Below are positions 1 through 12,741 of a DNA stretch of 64,000 nucleotides, in pieces. Below the pieces are notes generated by a model that worked only from the letters and a program-made list of their open reading frames with translations, was not told where the DNA came from and did not search any database. The translations under genes were made by a program, and so were the position numbers. The stretch is from Phallusia mammillata (Eukaryota; Chordata; Ascidiacea; Phlebobranchia; Ascidiidae): positions 124,001 to 188,000 of the forward strand of contig QLIY01000168.1 of the NCBI GenBank assembly GCA_003260075.1, read 5' to 3'. Numbering within the stretch: position 1 is the stretch's first letter; the number at the start of each line of letters is the position of its first letter.

Positions 1-577
1 AACTAAATCCAAATTTACATGTTTTTTTTACAATTTGCTACATTAAATGATACAAAATGTTGTTGTGTAATTCAGCTGTTTCCAAATTGTCTACTTTTCT
101 TAGTTCAGTAATGATGATAATACTAGAAATATTAGTACAGTACATAGAATAAAACAGTGGCCAGTTTTAACAAAAATATTTGCGTCTGACAATAGATTTG
201 TCCCAATATTTATCAAAAACTTATAGACGATTTTGCGAGGTAAAGTGATACTGATTGGTTGTTCTAATTTTACTTTTCCCCCCCCCCTACATGTTTTTTT
301 TACAATTTGCTACATTAAATGATACAAAATGTTGTGGTGTAATTCAGCTGTTTGTTTCCAAATTGTCTACTTTTCTTAGTTCAGTAATGATGATAATACT
401 AGAAATATTAGTACAGTACATAGAATAAAACAGTGGCCAGTTTTAACAAAAATATTTGCGTCTGACAATAGATTTGTCCCAATATTTATCAAAAACTTAT
501 AGACGATTTTGCGAGGTAAAGTGATACTGATTGGTTGTTCTAATTTTACTTTTATACGATGACCTGGTTGTGTTTAG
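1..577 (+). other. Intron of the helicase gene, with a contig-join duplication
   Basis: This non-coding sequence ends in a pyrimidine-rich splice acceptor (TTTAG at 573-577) in front of the first helicase exon. Positions 17-277 and 289-553 are near-identical direct copies differing by a few substitutions and a 4-base indel, separated by a run of ten C (278-287). I see no exon here. The duplication is probably an unmerged pair of alleles rather than a real repeat. Confidence 0.8.
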
Positions 578-3500
578 TCCAGGGAAAAAACGAGACAATG
601 ACAATGAAGCAATATGCCAACGTATGGCTACCTGTTCTGCGACTGGATGGAGTTTATTGCGCTGTGGTTGACGGCTTTTCGATCACGTTCAATGGAGTTA
701 ACATACATTGGACCAGGCCTGGAGGTCAGTGTAATTAATCTATAATAAATATGAGGTTTTGTTATTGTCAGTAACGTGACCAATCACCACTGTGTATGAA
801 ACAGTTGGATTTTGGACGGGTTTCAAAACCTTCTATACGTATCAGTTGGATATTTTACTTTCAACTTGTTACAAAAACAACTTGCACTGTGCACACGAGG
901 AAGTCATTTTTGAACTTCAAATGCAATTGGAAATGTTGCTTTGATGGATTAATAATTGTTATTCTTAAGGCCATTTAAGAGCACTTTTGATTTGTATACC
1001 AAGTCCAAGGTATGACCTCAAAAAAATTTATGTTTTATCTTTACAGAAGCTGGATACTTCACCCTGAAAACTATGTATTGCAAGGAAAGGATGATTCACA
1101 TGCACAGAGATGGCTTTTTGTGCATTCGTGTCAAAAATGTTCTATCAAATGACAACGGTAAAGTTTCTTTTTTGTAAAGTTTTAATGACCATTTTGCCAT
1201 GTAAATTGAAATTTTCGGTTGTTTAAAATGTGTTTCTGACACGTATTAAAATTAGCACAGAGGCCATTAATGTGTTTCATGAAATATTACCCATATTATT
1301 TCACAATAGTTTGTTGGACCATGACAGTTTAATATAGGTTGTCGGTCCAAAATATATTCAAACAGTATATTTTGCAACTTGCCCTCCTTTTCACATCTTA
1401 TTAAACTTGTGTTGCAGAATCACGGTACACTTGGGTGGCACATGCTCTAATTGTTGCGGTGGAAGAAGATAGGGAAAATGTTACCAACTTGACCACAGTC
1501 AGTTTCATACTGTGCAGGTCGATTCTGTCCAAAGTGGAGAGCACTGACCCCATCTACAAAAGTGAAACACTGGCTACTGTGGAATACATACCCCTGCATG
1601 TGCCACACAGGTAAATATGTTAAGTAAATAAATAAATAAATAAAACGGAAAATACATCAGCGCAAAGTGATTTCCTGTAGTTCATTCCGTGCCAATTGTA
1701 CGTTTATTTACTTGGGGAATCCTAAGTTATCGTTTTTTTTTCAATCTAGCTAAGTGTGTAAAATATGTGAATGACCGCAATGGCATTCTCTGTGTGTGAA
1801 TGACCACAATGGAGTATTGAAAATTGATAAGTTGTGGATACTTATGAAATGAAACTTTTTCCAATATAATGATTTAGTAAACTTTGCTTGTTGCTAAACC
1901 GGCAAATATACACAAATCATTTGAAGTTTCGGCGTCTCATTTGGGGGCGTCTCTCATCAGGGCAAGGGTCGCCCACCTTTTGTACAAAATAAATTTGGTC
2001 TTTTACTGCAGGCGAATGGCCAAGTCGCTACAAAGCATTAGAAAAGGATCGAGTCCAAAAGAAAACACTGAAATTGCCGAAATGCTGTGTACTGGAGATA
2101 TAGCACGAATCAATGAGCTCAAATACAACCCTGATGTTGAACGTATTATACAATCTGTTGGCAGCGAAGAGGTCAGGGGGTTCAAATTTCCGTTAAACAA
2201 CGAACAAAAAGGACAGGTTCAACGAGCCATGGGAAATAAACTGACACTCGTACAAGGGCCACCGGGTAAGTGAAATCATTTAACCCCAAAACATTCCTAA
2301 CTCTGGTCCCAGTTTTTCTTTGCAGGACGTAACACAGTTGGTCATGATAAACGTCGTGAACACACACCTTTCAAGTCACAAAAAGGGACATTAAATAAAT
2401 AGTCGAATTAGCAATCACCTACTACTAAACGAACGGACGTGTTGGACAGGCAACGGTGCTTGTGATTCGACTTTAGACGGTTTAACCACTGAGCATGTGT
2501 AGCTCAATTGGCAGAGCGAGGTCCCGAATAGGCTCGTGTCGTTTATTCGAATCACACCAACAGCTAAATCTTTCGAACCTGTGCTTGTCATATGTTGAAA
2601 CAAACGGTGACCGGATAATTTGGTATAGAACCTTCAAAAGCCTGACGTACTATGGTTAAACAAACACATTTGTCACAACTGTTGCTAATGTGTTTAAAAG
2701 AGTCCGCTGTGTTTTATCGATTTAACTTTATTATTCATTCCAGCCGTTATTTATGTTTCACAGGCACAGGGAAATCGTTTATGGGTGCTTACATGGTTCA
2801 TTACTTCCGTCAGATGAACATCGCAACCGGCAATGAGGGATTTATTCTCTATTGTGGACCTTCTAATAAATCGGTGGATGTTGTTGCAGGTACAATAAGT
2901 TGTAAATGACATCTGTTATTGGTAAGTTTCACTTTTTCCTAAAAACTCCACTTTTTGATAAATCCCGACTCCAAAAAAACAATCCTTTATGTTGCCGTTT
3001 GCACAATTAATAAATGTCTTTTAACAAAACTGGCTAAGAGTGAGAGTCGCCAAAAATACTCCGGCCTCGTTTTTTTTTTAAAAAAAAACGTCCTCGATTC
3101 CATATCCTGGGGCAAAAGAGAGAACTCGGTGATAATTGTGTTGTAGGCTGCTGTGTTGTGCCTTATGTGATAAAACGAGACATAGAATTTAGACACCCTT
3201 GTTGCTGTTGGGGATTTTTTGTTGGCATAGTTTGTTTGCTTTTTTCAAGTCCTTGTGAAATACCTTTGGGCATTCGAACCTTTGAGAACATTAATCTGCT
3301 GGCAACAATATGATATTACTTAAAACCCAACCCATCATTACAAATATTCCTGCGTAATACAAAAAAAAACATTTGCGTCATTTTACGTTTAGAATATTTG
3401 ATGAAAACTGGAATGAAAATACTAAGAGTTTACGGAAAGTTGATGGAAGAACAGGATTATCCCAATCCACTCAATCCTTCAATTAAAAAAGAAAACGAAC

Positions 3501-6500
3501 CGAACCCATCAGGAAAACTTGAATCGATAACTCTTCATAAGATTATCAGAAATGAGACAAACAGCAAGCATAGGAAACTCAGGGACTACGACAAAAAGTA
3601 CGTTGTGTTTTGTAACTATGGCCGAAAACAAAGTTGGTTTTCAAGGCCCTTACCACACATTAAATTCAAGGACGTCTGAATTTGCACAGTTAATAGGAAG
3701 ATTCAAAGTTAATAGAAACATTCACACAGTTAATAAGAATCGTGGAAAAATTACAACTATAGCCGACAACAAAAATGGTTTTCAAGGCGCTTACCACACA
3801 CTAAACACAAGAACGTCTGAATTCGTATGAGACTTGCAATGCAATATACAACACAACAATTTTGCTTGGAAACGCATTACATGAGGCAGTATTTCAATAA
3901 CCGATGTACGCCTTGTTTATTTGATTTGGAAAATTAAAGCATGAGCTACATAAGTTTAAGCTTAAAATTTCCGATATCGTCTGTTCAGGTTTAAGGACAA
4001 AACACCACCAGTAACTCTCCGCGAGTACCTTGAATACAAAGCGACGGTACAAGCAGCAAAAGAGGAGGAACTATCTCGACATGACGTCATTATTTGTACC
4101 TGCACAGGCTCCGCAAGTATGCTTGCTTCATTAAAATCCAGCCATTCTATAAAAACAATTGCTCCGATCCAATTTTATATTTAAAGCTATAATGTAGGAA
4201 ATTGGTTTTTGCAGCAAAAATACTAGCCCACGTCGTCGTCAAAGCTGATTGAATTACTTAAACTTAAAATGCTCTGTAAGTCGGTTTAAGAATGTTCAAA
4301 AGAATAACGTACTAATTTGCCACTATGATTGTAATAGTTGGTTGATTTCACGCCGTAAAACATAACTTGAATAATAGAAATAATATGTATGTATTTATGT
4401 GGATCTAAAGCGGATTAGGCTAAATTTCCAATGCTGAATCTTAATCCCCACTGTAATTTACACACGAATATAACATATACACCCGCACTTACTCTACATG
4501 CACAGATAATTCATACATAATATACAAAATTGAAAAGATTGCTACGAATCACCCCCCCCCCAAACATTAGTAATCCAGTCAACAGAAGAGTAAGGCTTTT
4601 TGTTTGATTCAAGTTTTTTTGTTTGCAGTGAAGATCTTTAAACGAAAACTCAAGTCAAAATATCCCAAACTGAAGCGAATGCTATTCTCGCATTGTATTA
4701 TTGACGAGGCGGGGATGTGCAGTGAACCGGAAACACTTGTTCCGGTTGTGACGTCATTAGCTGACCAGGTAAAGGCTTAAGAGTTTGTTTGCTCGTTTTA
4801 AAATTGATGGTGTTAAAACGTTTATTAACGTGCAATACTATTCAAACTACGTCTAATTATCTTAAAGAACTGCAGATTTAAAGATTTATAGCAGTAATTA
4901 TATTGATTTTACTCAAATTGTTTTTGTTTTTTTTCTTTTCCCCAAAGTTTGTCCGACTCGTTTTTCCATCAAATGTTTGATGGATTTGGCTGAAATTTAC
5001 ACAGATGGTAGATATAGTTATGTAGATGTGCATCCCACTTTGTTTTTGTTGATAACCCCAGTATTTACCCCGCTAGCCCCCTAAAATGGGTGAGTTTTTA
5101 AACAGTGTCAGAATTGGCTGAAATTTGGATTTCTTGTATAGTATGCCATTTATAGGTGTCGATTGTTGTGTTCAACCCTGTAGTCCTAACATTTACCCCA
5201 CAAGCCCCTAAAGTGTAAAACGTATTTGTATGTTACTGGGCACCACAAACGAAAGATTTCTTTGGCGCAATAGTGTTATAAGGGCAACCAGTTGAATGTT
5301 GCTCGTTGGTGGGTTGCTTGGTGGTCGTTTTTGCGCCATGGCAGTTAGGGGCTTGTCAACAGCCCTATGATGTCAGAAACATTAACAGTTGTTGCTCAAA
5401 ACACATCTAGTGGTCGAAATTTTAAACATTGGCGGATTGGGCTGAAGTTTTGCAGTATTATTAATTGAGTCATTGAGGTTTCATATTTTTTTAGTTTGTG
5501 TGTCGGACCACATTAGTTACCCCACTAGCCCCCTAAAATGGGTGAGTTTATTAAACAGTGTCTGGATTGGCTAAAATTTAGGTAGCATGTGGACTATGCT
5601 ATTTGTAGGTTTCGATTGATGTGTTTTACCTTGTAGCCCCAACATTTACTCAACTAGTCCCCTAAAATAAATGAACTTTTAAAAAACGTCCTAATTATAT
5701 AAAATTTGCAAAGTTTCTTGAACATACTAAGTCCTCAAATGTTATGTTTTGCCTTGTAGCACCACAACTTAACCAACTAATCCCTAAAATGGGTGACCCT
5801 TTTAACAATGTTCGAATTGAATGAAAATTGAAAAATTGAGTCCCACCACTGGCTACAGGTTACCTGCGCGAAACTTGGTACAAAACCAAAGCGATTATAG
5901 TTCAGTGTATATTTCTATTTTTTTACGCCCAAGGATATGAACTATTTGTTTTGTTTAACGATGATTACTGTCAAACATCGTTAATCCTGCCTGTATTTTG
6001 TGCCAGGTTGTTCTGATTGGGGACCAAAAGCAGTTGCAACCCGTGATACAATGCGATAGAGCGCGAGATTTCGGTATGGGAGTTTCAATGTTTGAGAGAT
6101 TGGAAGAACACACAGAAATGTTGACTCTTCAGTACAGAATGGTAAGTTTGACAAATTATGACCGCAAAGTATTTATTTAAGGGAGTAGCGAGTCAAATTT
6201 GTTATATGTTTTGTTAAAAACTGGATTTAATTTTATTGAAGACCGTAACATTTGAGATATAGTCACGTATGTGAAAAAAGACGTCGTCTATTAAATTGCA
6301 TAACCATTGGTCGTATTATTTTATGGAAAAACTTACGCCTGCTAAGCTCAACAACTAATCATAGCACTTTTTAACGCCGGCTTGAGTTTAACGCTGTTTG
6401 GACATGACAAGTAATTGATCAAAAACGAACCTGTCAAAGAACTGGTAATCAAACAATGTTTCAAGTCAGTGTCAATTTTAAATCCCTTTTCAGAATGAAT

Positions 6501-8228
6501 CCATCTGCGACTTTCCGTCTTCACATTTCTACAACAGCTCGTTAAAAACAGATGATTCAGTTCATGATAGAGATCACCGAAAGCCGGGCGTTTTGTTTCA
6601 CCCGTCGCCAGGCAACACTGCAGTTTTCGCGCACGTGGAGTCAGAGGAAGACAACAGTTTCAACAAACTGGAACACGGCGGTGTCAACTCCAAGTACAAC
6701 AAAGGACAGGCGCGGGCAGTGGTAAGTTTCATTCAAAGTTAATTAGTGTGAATGATGCTCCGAGCGTTATTTCATCATTTTAGCAAAGTTACATATGTTG
6801 GGTTTCCAAAGGCCGATTTGGAAACTGTTTTATACATACACCACTGTATTAGATTTCCCTATGAATACGCTTTATACCACTGGCCAGTTGGCGAGCAAAA
6901 TACAACAAAAACGTGTGCGCAGCTATCCAAATGTTTGGGCACGTTTTGCCCATTACATGTGTTGACAACAAAACAATCAAAACAACTATTTGCCCAAGGA
7001 CAAGGTGATATTGTCCATGGACGTGTTAAACTTGTTCAGAACGATAAGGTTAAAGCGACAAGCTTTAACGTTCACAACAATTGATGGGGGATTGTATGGT
7101 TCACGTTAAGATCGAGGTAAAATTTCTAAAGCTGGTTGCATAAATGACTTTAGATTAAGATTCTGGTTTGGCTGCATCTGACCAAACGAGTGCCACTGGA
7201 AGACATTATGGTTCTGTCGCCGTATAAAGCTCAGTGCTCGGAAATCTCCAGTATGATTCGTGCCGAAAGAGCAGGCTTATCCGGAGTCCATATTGGAACG
7301 GTCGTCACCAGTCAGGGTAAGTAATAAAAATGTTTTATTCTTTTGTGAGTGGCATTGTTTTGCTGAAAATACGCCAGTTACGAAAGTAAAGCTACTGTTT
7401 GATTCAGTTTTGAGCTGAACTGAAAAATGCCATCTTCCAAAAAAGGTTAAAGAAAAAGTTGCATTTGTTTTGATTTTTTTGTTGTGTTGTGTTAAATAAA
7501 GAGCTTTCGTGTTTAGGAAGTGAACGAGATTATGTTATTCTCTCGACTGTTCGTTCTCAACCACAAGAGCTGATGGACGAAAGTGCTACCCTGCACTGGC
7601 GACGTAAATATCTTGGCTTCGTTACGGACCCTCACCAAATTAACGTAGCCATCACGAGGGCAAGGCGTGGACTATGCATTATTGGTAAGAGGCAGAGATA
7701 AGTGTGTAGTTCTTAATATGCCCCAATACTGTAACACGTACAATACTTGCAATTAGTACAGTAGCTCGTCTTTTTCTTTTTGGTTTCATGAAGGAACATA
7801 TATTATTGTCCTCCGTTTGGTTATCTAACCTAGGTTTGTTCGACTTTTGGCTAAGGTAGAGTGTCTAAACTTTTCCAAATTTACACACACAATCACTGAA
7901 GTTGTGGAACGTTACTTTTGACCCTGGTACGCCCACAAATTTTTTAAAAATGAGTTAATTTTCTCACTGAAAGACCACTTTGAAACAGAAATACTATTCT
8001 ATTCGAAACACATTCTATTTCGAAACTTATTAATTTTAAAAACATTTTTTTTTCGTTGGCGTTACTGGTGTTAAACAGACTGAGCGTTTTTACCACAATC
8101 GGTTTTTAGGTAACAGCCATACACTGGACAAAGACACAGAGACATGGCACGAACTGTTGCAGAATTACTACCAAAAAGGCAGTGTGGTGGACTTCTATTC
8201 GCACAACGCACCTTGGAACAGTCTTTAA
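578..8228 (+). CDS. HELZ2-like: HELZ2-like superfamily 1 RNA/DNA helicase, 3' part (13 exons)
   Basis: Exons: 578-724, 1047-1157, 1418-1610, 2012-2265, 2764-2889, 3393-3597, 3989-4116, 4629-4768, 6007-6141, 6494-6721, 7154-7316, 7517-7684, 8110-8228 (TAA). Phases agree at every junction and give 704 codons; the 5' end lies before the window. Helicase motifs appear in order: Walker A GPPGTGKS split across exons 4 and 5, DEAG (motif II) in exon 8, GDQKQLQP (motif III) and QYRM in exon 9, GSERDYVILSTVRS in exon 12, then HQINVAITRARRGLCIIG (motif VI). The family unwinds nucleic acid using ATP. The tail, with KYLGFVTDPHQINVAITRA followed by about 40 residues, resembles the C-terminal helicase of HELZ2, a nuclear co-activator and RNA-processing protein. 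Residues before Walker A carry no domain I can name. It could be another UPF1-like helicase; the zinc fingers and RNB domain that would settle HELZ2 are not in view. Confidence 0.85.
2445..2657 (+). repeat. tRNA-derived SINE in a helicase intron
   Basis: An A-box-like tRNA head (TGTAGCTCAATTGGCAGAG, starting about 2498) is followed by a degenerate B box (TTCGAATCA, about 2548) and the tail segments GTGACCGG..TTTGGTAT and GCCTGACGTACTATG. The same blocks recur at 22885-23060 and 40605-40765, so this is a dispersed family and not a tRNA gene. A weaker shared block (GGCAACGGTGCTTG) precedes the head. Confidence 0.7.
3613..3826 (+). repeat. Direct repeat of about 72 bp, two copies 142 bp apart, in a helicase intron
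   Basis: Positions 3613-3685 and 3755-3826 share TTTTCAAGGC and CTTACCACACA blocks and end in ACGTCTGAATT, at roughly 80% identity. There is no homopolymer at the junction, so this is a genuine older duplication, unlike the contig-join duplications. It begins 15 bases after an exon donor. Confidence 0.7.
4552..4561. other. C10 run, probable contig-join mark without a duplication
   Basis: Ten C in an intron between helicase exons 3989-4116 and 4629-4768. Unlike most such runs here, the flanks are not copies of each other. Confidence 0.5.
4960..5860 (+). repeat. Degenerate tandem repeat with a unit of about 125-145 bp
   Basis: Six or so diverged units share GGCTGAAATTT (near 4990, 5114, 5437, 5569, weaker at 5700 and 5820) followed by a C-rich block such as TTACCCC..TAGCCCCCTAAAATG (near 5065, 5190, 5517, 5650, 5770). 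It fills most of the 1.2-kb intron between exons 4629-4768 and 6007-6141. It looks like an old minisatellite. Confidence 0.7.
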
Positions 8229-11200
8229 CTGGTCCCTACAGTCGGTTGCGTTTTGGTTTGTCTGATAACTTTTTCCCATAACTTGAACATACCAAACGTA
8301 GATGAACAGAACAGAATATTAGTTTTTAAACTCGCGAATGGCTGTTGCTGGGATTCAAATCTCGTAACATAGCTACATGTAGGTCTTGCAAGTCAAGATG
8401 AACTGCATGTTTTTACATTTTGAATATTTCTATTTTGTTCATCAACCTGTACAGAACGTGTATTAATATTGTCATCTCAGTAGTTTTAAATTACTTGTTG
8501 GTACTTTTATTATTTTTTGGTACGTTTTCTGTTAATTCCGTTTAATTTGGGGATTGTAAATCCTAACAGTCATTGAAAATTTTGGTTAATTGCAAAAAAA
8601 GGTGGTAAATTGAATATGCGATTAACTGGCTTTAGTGTTTTGCTTCTGTTGTTAATTTGTCAATCGATGCCTTTAACTGTATATAATTCTTTTATAAAAG
8701 CTCAGCACTTAAGTTCGACAGAACTATCCCGTTTTGTAGTTTTATGTTGCGTGATTATTCGTACTCGAAATGTCTGTATGCGTACGTTCCTCAAAAATGC
8801 TTGCAGTAAGCATAGACAAATAGTTGACCATATGTATGGAACCGTTGGTATAACCGTCTAATTATGACCTATGGCTGATTTCTTCATTTTTACTGTCACT
8901 CCTATTAAAAACTGAACATTCCATACAATGTTGTATGCAAACTTTTTACCGTTTTTTAGTACATGTAATATGTTGTTTGTCGATGCATTGTGTCCATTTG
9001 AACGCTAAAAATAACTGATTTTACCAAAACCCAATTCATAACATTTACCGTGCATAAGTCAAATGCGGTTAATTGCTTAAATGTGTTTTGAATTGTAAAT
9101 ATATTTTTAGAGTAGCCTATATTGGAGAAAAAAATGCATTTTTTAAAGATAGCTAAAAGCACTATATTTTTTGTCTTTTAACTGATTGCGGATTAGCTTT
9201 ACATTTGGTTGCTGAAACCGCCGGTCTCAAACATGGTCGTGTGTGTTTAGAAAAAATACAATAGCGCAGTGTGTGATGACAAAATTTTATTTTTAAATTA
9301 TTTTTGTAAAGTTACGTGTTCTGTTTTGGAGGTTTAGCACTTAGTTTGCAGCGAAATGTTTCTGTTTTTTAATATAAGGTTGGAAATACAGTACACGTTA
9401 AGATACGTAGTTTAATTTCATTACCTCTTAGTTTCCACTTTGTCAGTATGATATAACTGTAATCGACTGAATTTTTGTAACATCGCCACTTCAATCAAAG
9501 CCATCAATGGCTGTGGCTTTAACAAAAACACGACTTTACAAAGAAAAAAATATCTTTTAAGAGCGGTGTCAACCGAGATTTATCAAAATATGTCCTGACC
9601 AGCGAAGTGCAAAGTTGAAAAGTCAAAAAAATTTTAGGGCATCACTTCAAGTTTGCCATATCAGTGTGAAAAACCTAGGTCGATTCTATTTTACAATTAA
9701 CGGCCCAAACTGTGCAAACAAAAAACAAACACTTAAAACTACCTTTATAAAATTACATTATGTGTGCATTTACACCTCCAACGTATCTCGACTTTTCCTC
9801 TCAGCAGAAAAATGCCTCAACATTTACCCCAACTCAATTATATTTTTCACTCCTACTGACTTAGAATATGATCACCAATACAGTCACAGACAGACGTATG
9901 ACCTCTCTAAAGTGGTCAACACACAACATGCAGTAACTTGACTTACCGGTCCAGATAAAATCCACAATACAGTTTGAGAAATGATGGCTTGAAGTTAATC
10001 CATATCCAAAGACTGGTAAGACTGAAAAATCTACTTCGGAATTTCCGAATCGGAAAAGCTGTAAACAAATAATCTTAATGAAAAGTTATGGCAGGAATAC
10101 TCAAAACGGTATCATAACTTGAATGTAAAATACGCTTTAAATGGTGGCTCGCCGCTTTTGCCGTGTGTTTGTTTGTCTCTTGGGAATACAAAAAGGTGAT
10201 TTAGGACAAATTAGCAACTTCCGACTAATATTGCATTTGTGCTTGGTTCGTGGTGGGAGTGAGAGGCTCCGTTCAATACAGATGTAAACCATGCAATTGC
10301 AACACTTATTTTAGCGCAATTCTTCGCAACAGTAGCCAACATACAGTATGATATCAATTCACAAAGAATATGCTGGGCACAATGACTACATTGAAACTAA
10401 AAACTCCGCTTTTGATTTCTTTAATTGTTTGCAACATTACAACCGCCAACATAATTCCTGGATTCTATTTTATCAAATCACAGAAACACACTGTTTTAGT
10501 TACAATTGGTTGTTAAGTTCTTACCTGTTTTCCAAATGAGCTTTCTGCAACTAACAAGCGAATTGCAATTAGTTCCTTTATTAAAATTTGGTGTTTTGCT
10601 TCTTGCGTTTTTTTAAGCAGTAGTACAGCTTTCACACAACTAAACATTTATCCCAACACCTGAAACAGGAATTAAGCAGGTAACTTACAATAAGCACCTA
10701 AAATAACAAGAAATAGCAGAATTCAATTTTTGCTGCAATAACTTTACATTTATAACGTTTCCAATTAGATTACACACCACACAGGTAACAAAACTAGCAA
10801 CTTATGACAACTCCAAAGCTATGTAGGTTAAAGTAGAAAATAGAACAATCACTGCGTTCCTCCATCCACGCCGTTGGCAAAAAGCGCTCTAATTTTAATT
10901 CAACGAAAAGTGCTGCCAGTTCCACCGAGTCTTTACAAAAATGGCTGTTTCTAACCATATTTTGGCCTAATAATGACATGCAGTTGCTTAGTAGCATTTA
11001 AATGCATTTGTTAAACCAGTTTTTAACATTTGCCTGACTCCAAAATACATTAAATTAAACCTGATGTAACTTAAGCAGAACAAAAAACATGGCCACCAAG
11101 TTTTTGCTGATTCGCGGAGGAATAGGAAATTTACTGTTTCGTCACAAGACACCGAGAACACTAATGTACTACGACTACGTCAATCATTTGTGAAAATTCT

Positions 11201-12741
11201 GACCATTCAAGGATTCATTATTGCACCCGTATTTAACTGAAGTATTTTTTGTTATTGCAGCTGCTGTAATGATAATGCACTTTTTACAAGCCAACTTGTT
11301 TATGCAAGTCAGAAATACATAAGTTGGTGGGTAGCCTACAGACAACAACGTGGATGTGGAACAGGATGGATCAATTTGAAATCCTGATCACAAAAAAAAC
11401 TTAAATACGTAAAACAGCAATTAAAGCCCAGCTGATCTAAATTTAAGTATTATTTGTTATGAAATAAAATCATTACTAGGATCAGCCCTGAAGCATACAT
11501 GCAGACCAAAGAACACAGCACATTCATATAGAAGCTATGGTAAGCCAGGCCGAAAAGCGTGATACCTCATCCACCCAATGCTTTGTCATTTAAAAAAGGT
11601 CTTGAAGACCAAATTGATTCGTTCTTACTCATTTAATAGATCTGACGTACTATGAATATTGGCTTTCTGTTTTTTATTTTTAAGGTTCTTACCAAAATTT
11701 GTTGCTTGATAATAAGCTACAGTACACTAAAATAGTTCTTTCTGAACAATCGATCAATCACACATGTATTGTTACCGTTGTTTTGAGTTTACAATACTCA
11801 GATACAGTGATTTATCTAGCTCTTTATCAGAAAAAGTCATGTGACACAGGGAAATACCCTAATCAGGTTTATTGTCGTTTATCGAAAGAAAAAGCGAAGT
11901 AAAATTGGCGACAGAGAAGTAACTGCGAAAATTGGGTTAAAACGGCAGCGATAGGCGAAAACAAACGGAGCGAAGTGCCTTAATTGTTAATAAGTATTGG
12001 AACTAGTCACAACAGCTATGCAGAAAGATAGGAATAAACTAAACGACGCATGTACAATAAATACTAAAAGCAGTGAATAATAACAAAGTGGAATCCTAAT
12101 AAGGCAGCTGAAGAAATCAAAACAGAAACAAAATTAATGGATGAAAAAAGTAACTTAAAAAATAATGGATAATGTTATGGAACATGTGTAACATATATTT
12201 TCAGATGCTGGTGATAATAATGTGCTGTTTTCCATTTCTTGGCGACATAAAAAGCTATAAAAGGCCTAAGCGTTTTTGTTGGACTCGCATGCCAATTATG
12301 CAAGCTTCTAAAATGACTTACGCTTCGTGCAATAAACCTGGTATACGGTGCATAGTCAATAACCTACGACAGTTTTTCTATTATTCGATTAAATGGAAGC
12401 GTTTCGAGGCTTAGGCAAGTGCTCAGTCGTAAAAAAAGAGCCAAACGAAAAAATTACAATAATTTGCTGCATAATACAAATTGTGTAATGGAATGGATTC
12501 GATTTTCGGAAACTATACACGGATTTTGAGTTTGATTTCAAATAATTCTTTAATAAACAGTAAAAACGAAGTTTCTCTAAACTTTTAGGTCTGGTACTTG
12601 AGAACGAAATCATGCGATGAAAGACAATTCTATGACGTCAAAATGCCGTAGCGCGCGGCATGACGTCATCTTCTTCTTCGAAAAACGTCACACAAGCGTT
12701 CATTTGGCGAATATAACATCTTTGGTCAAAAGTTAACTGTG
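8229..12741. other. Intergenic region between convergent genes
   Basis: This holds the 3' UTR of the helicase on the left and of MYO10 on the right. Open frames here are short and lack family signatures or plausible splicing. A SINE-tail fragment lies at 11480-11580. ATTAAA on the minus strand near 12549-12554, about 190 bases past the MYO10 stop, is a candidate polyadenylation signal. Two TGACGTCA-type sites lie at about 12630 and 12660. I see nothing else of note. Confidence 0.7.
11480..11580 (-). repeat. SINE 3'-tail fragment
   Basis: Read on the minus strand it contains a variant of the block GCTGGTCTGCATNAACGCTTTAGGGC, also seen at 20830-20930, 19630-19700 and 38545-38600 (the last on the plus strand). 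It has no tRNA head. Confidence 0.5.

Noticed and set aside
3063-3088. T9A9-type inverted homopolymer as a terminator
   Set aside because: It is in an intron of a spliced RNA polymerase II gene and has no GC stem.
6752-7084. 110-residue plus-strand open frame between two helicase exons
   Set aside because: It lies wholly in an intron, has no family signature, and the flanking exons join in phase without it.
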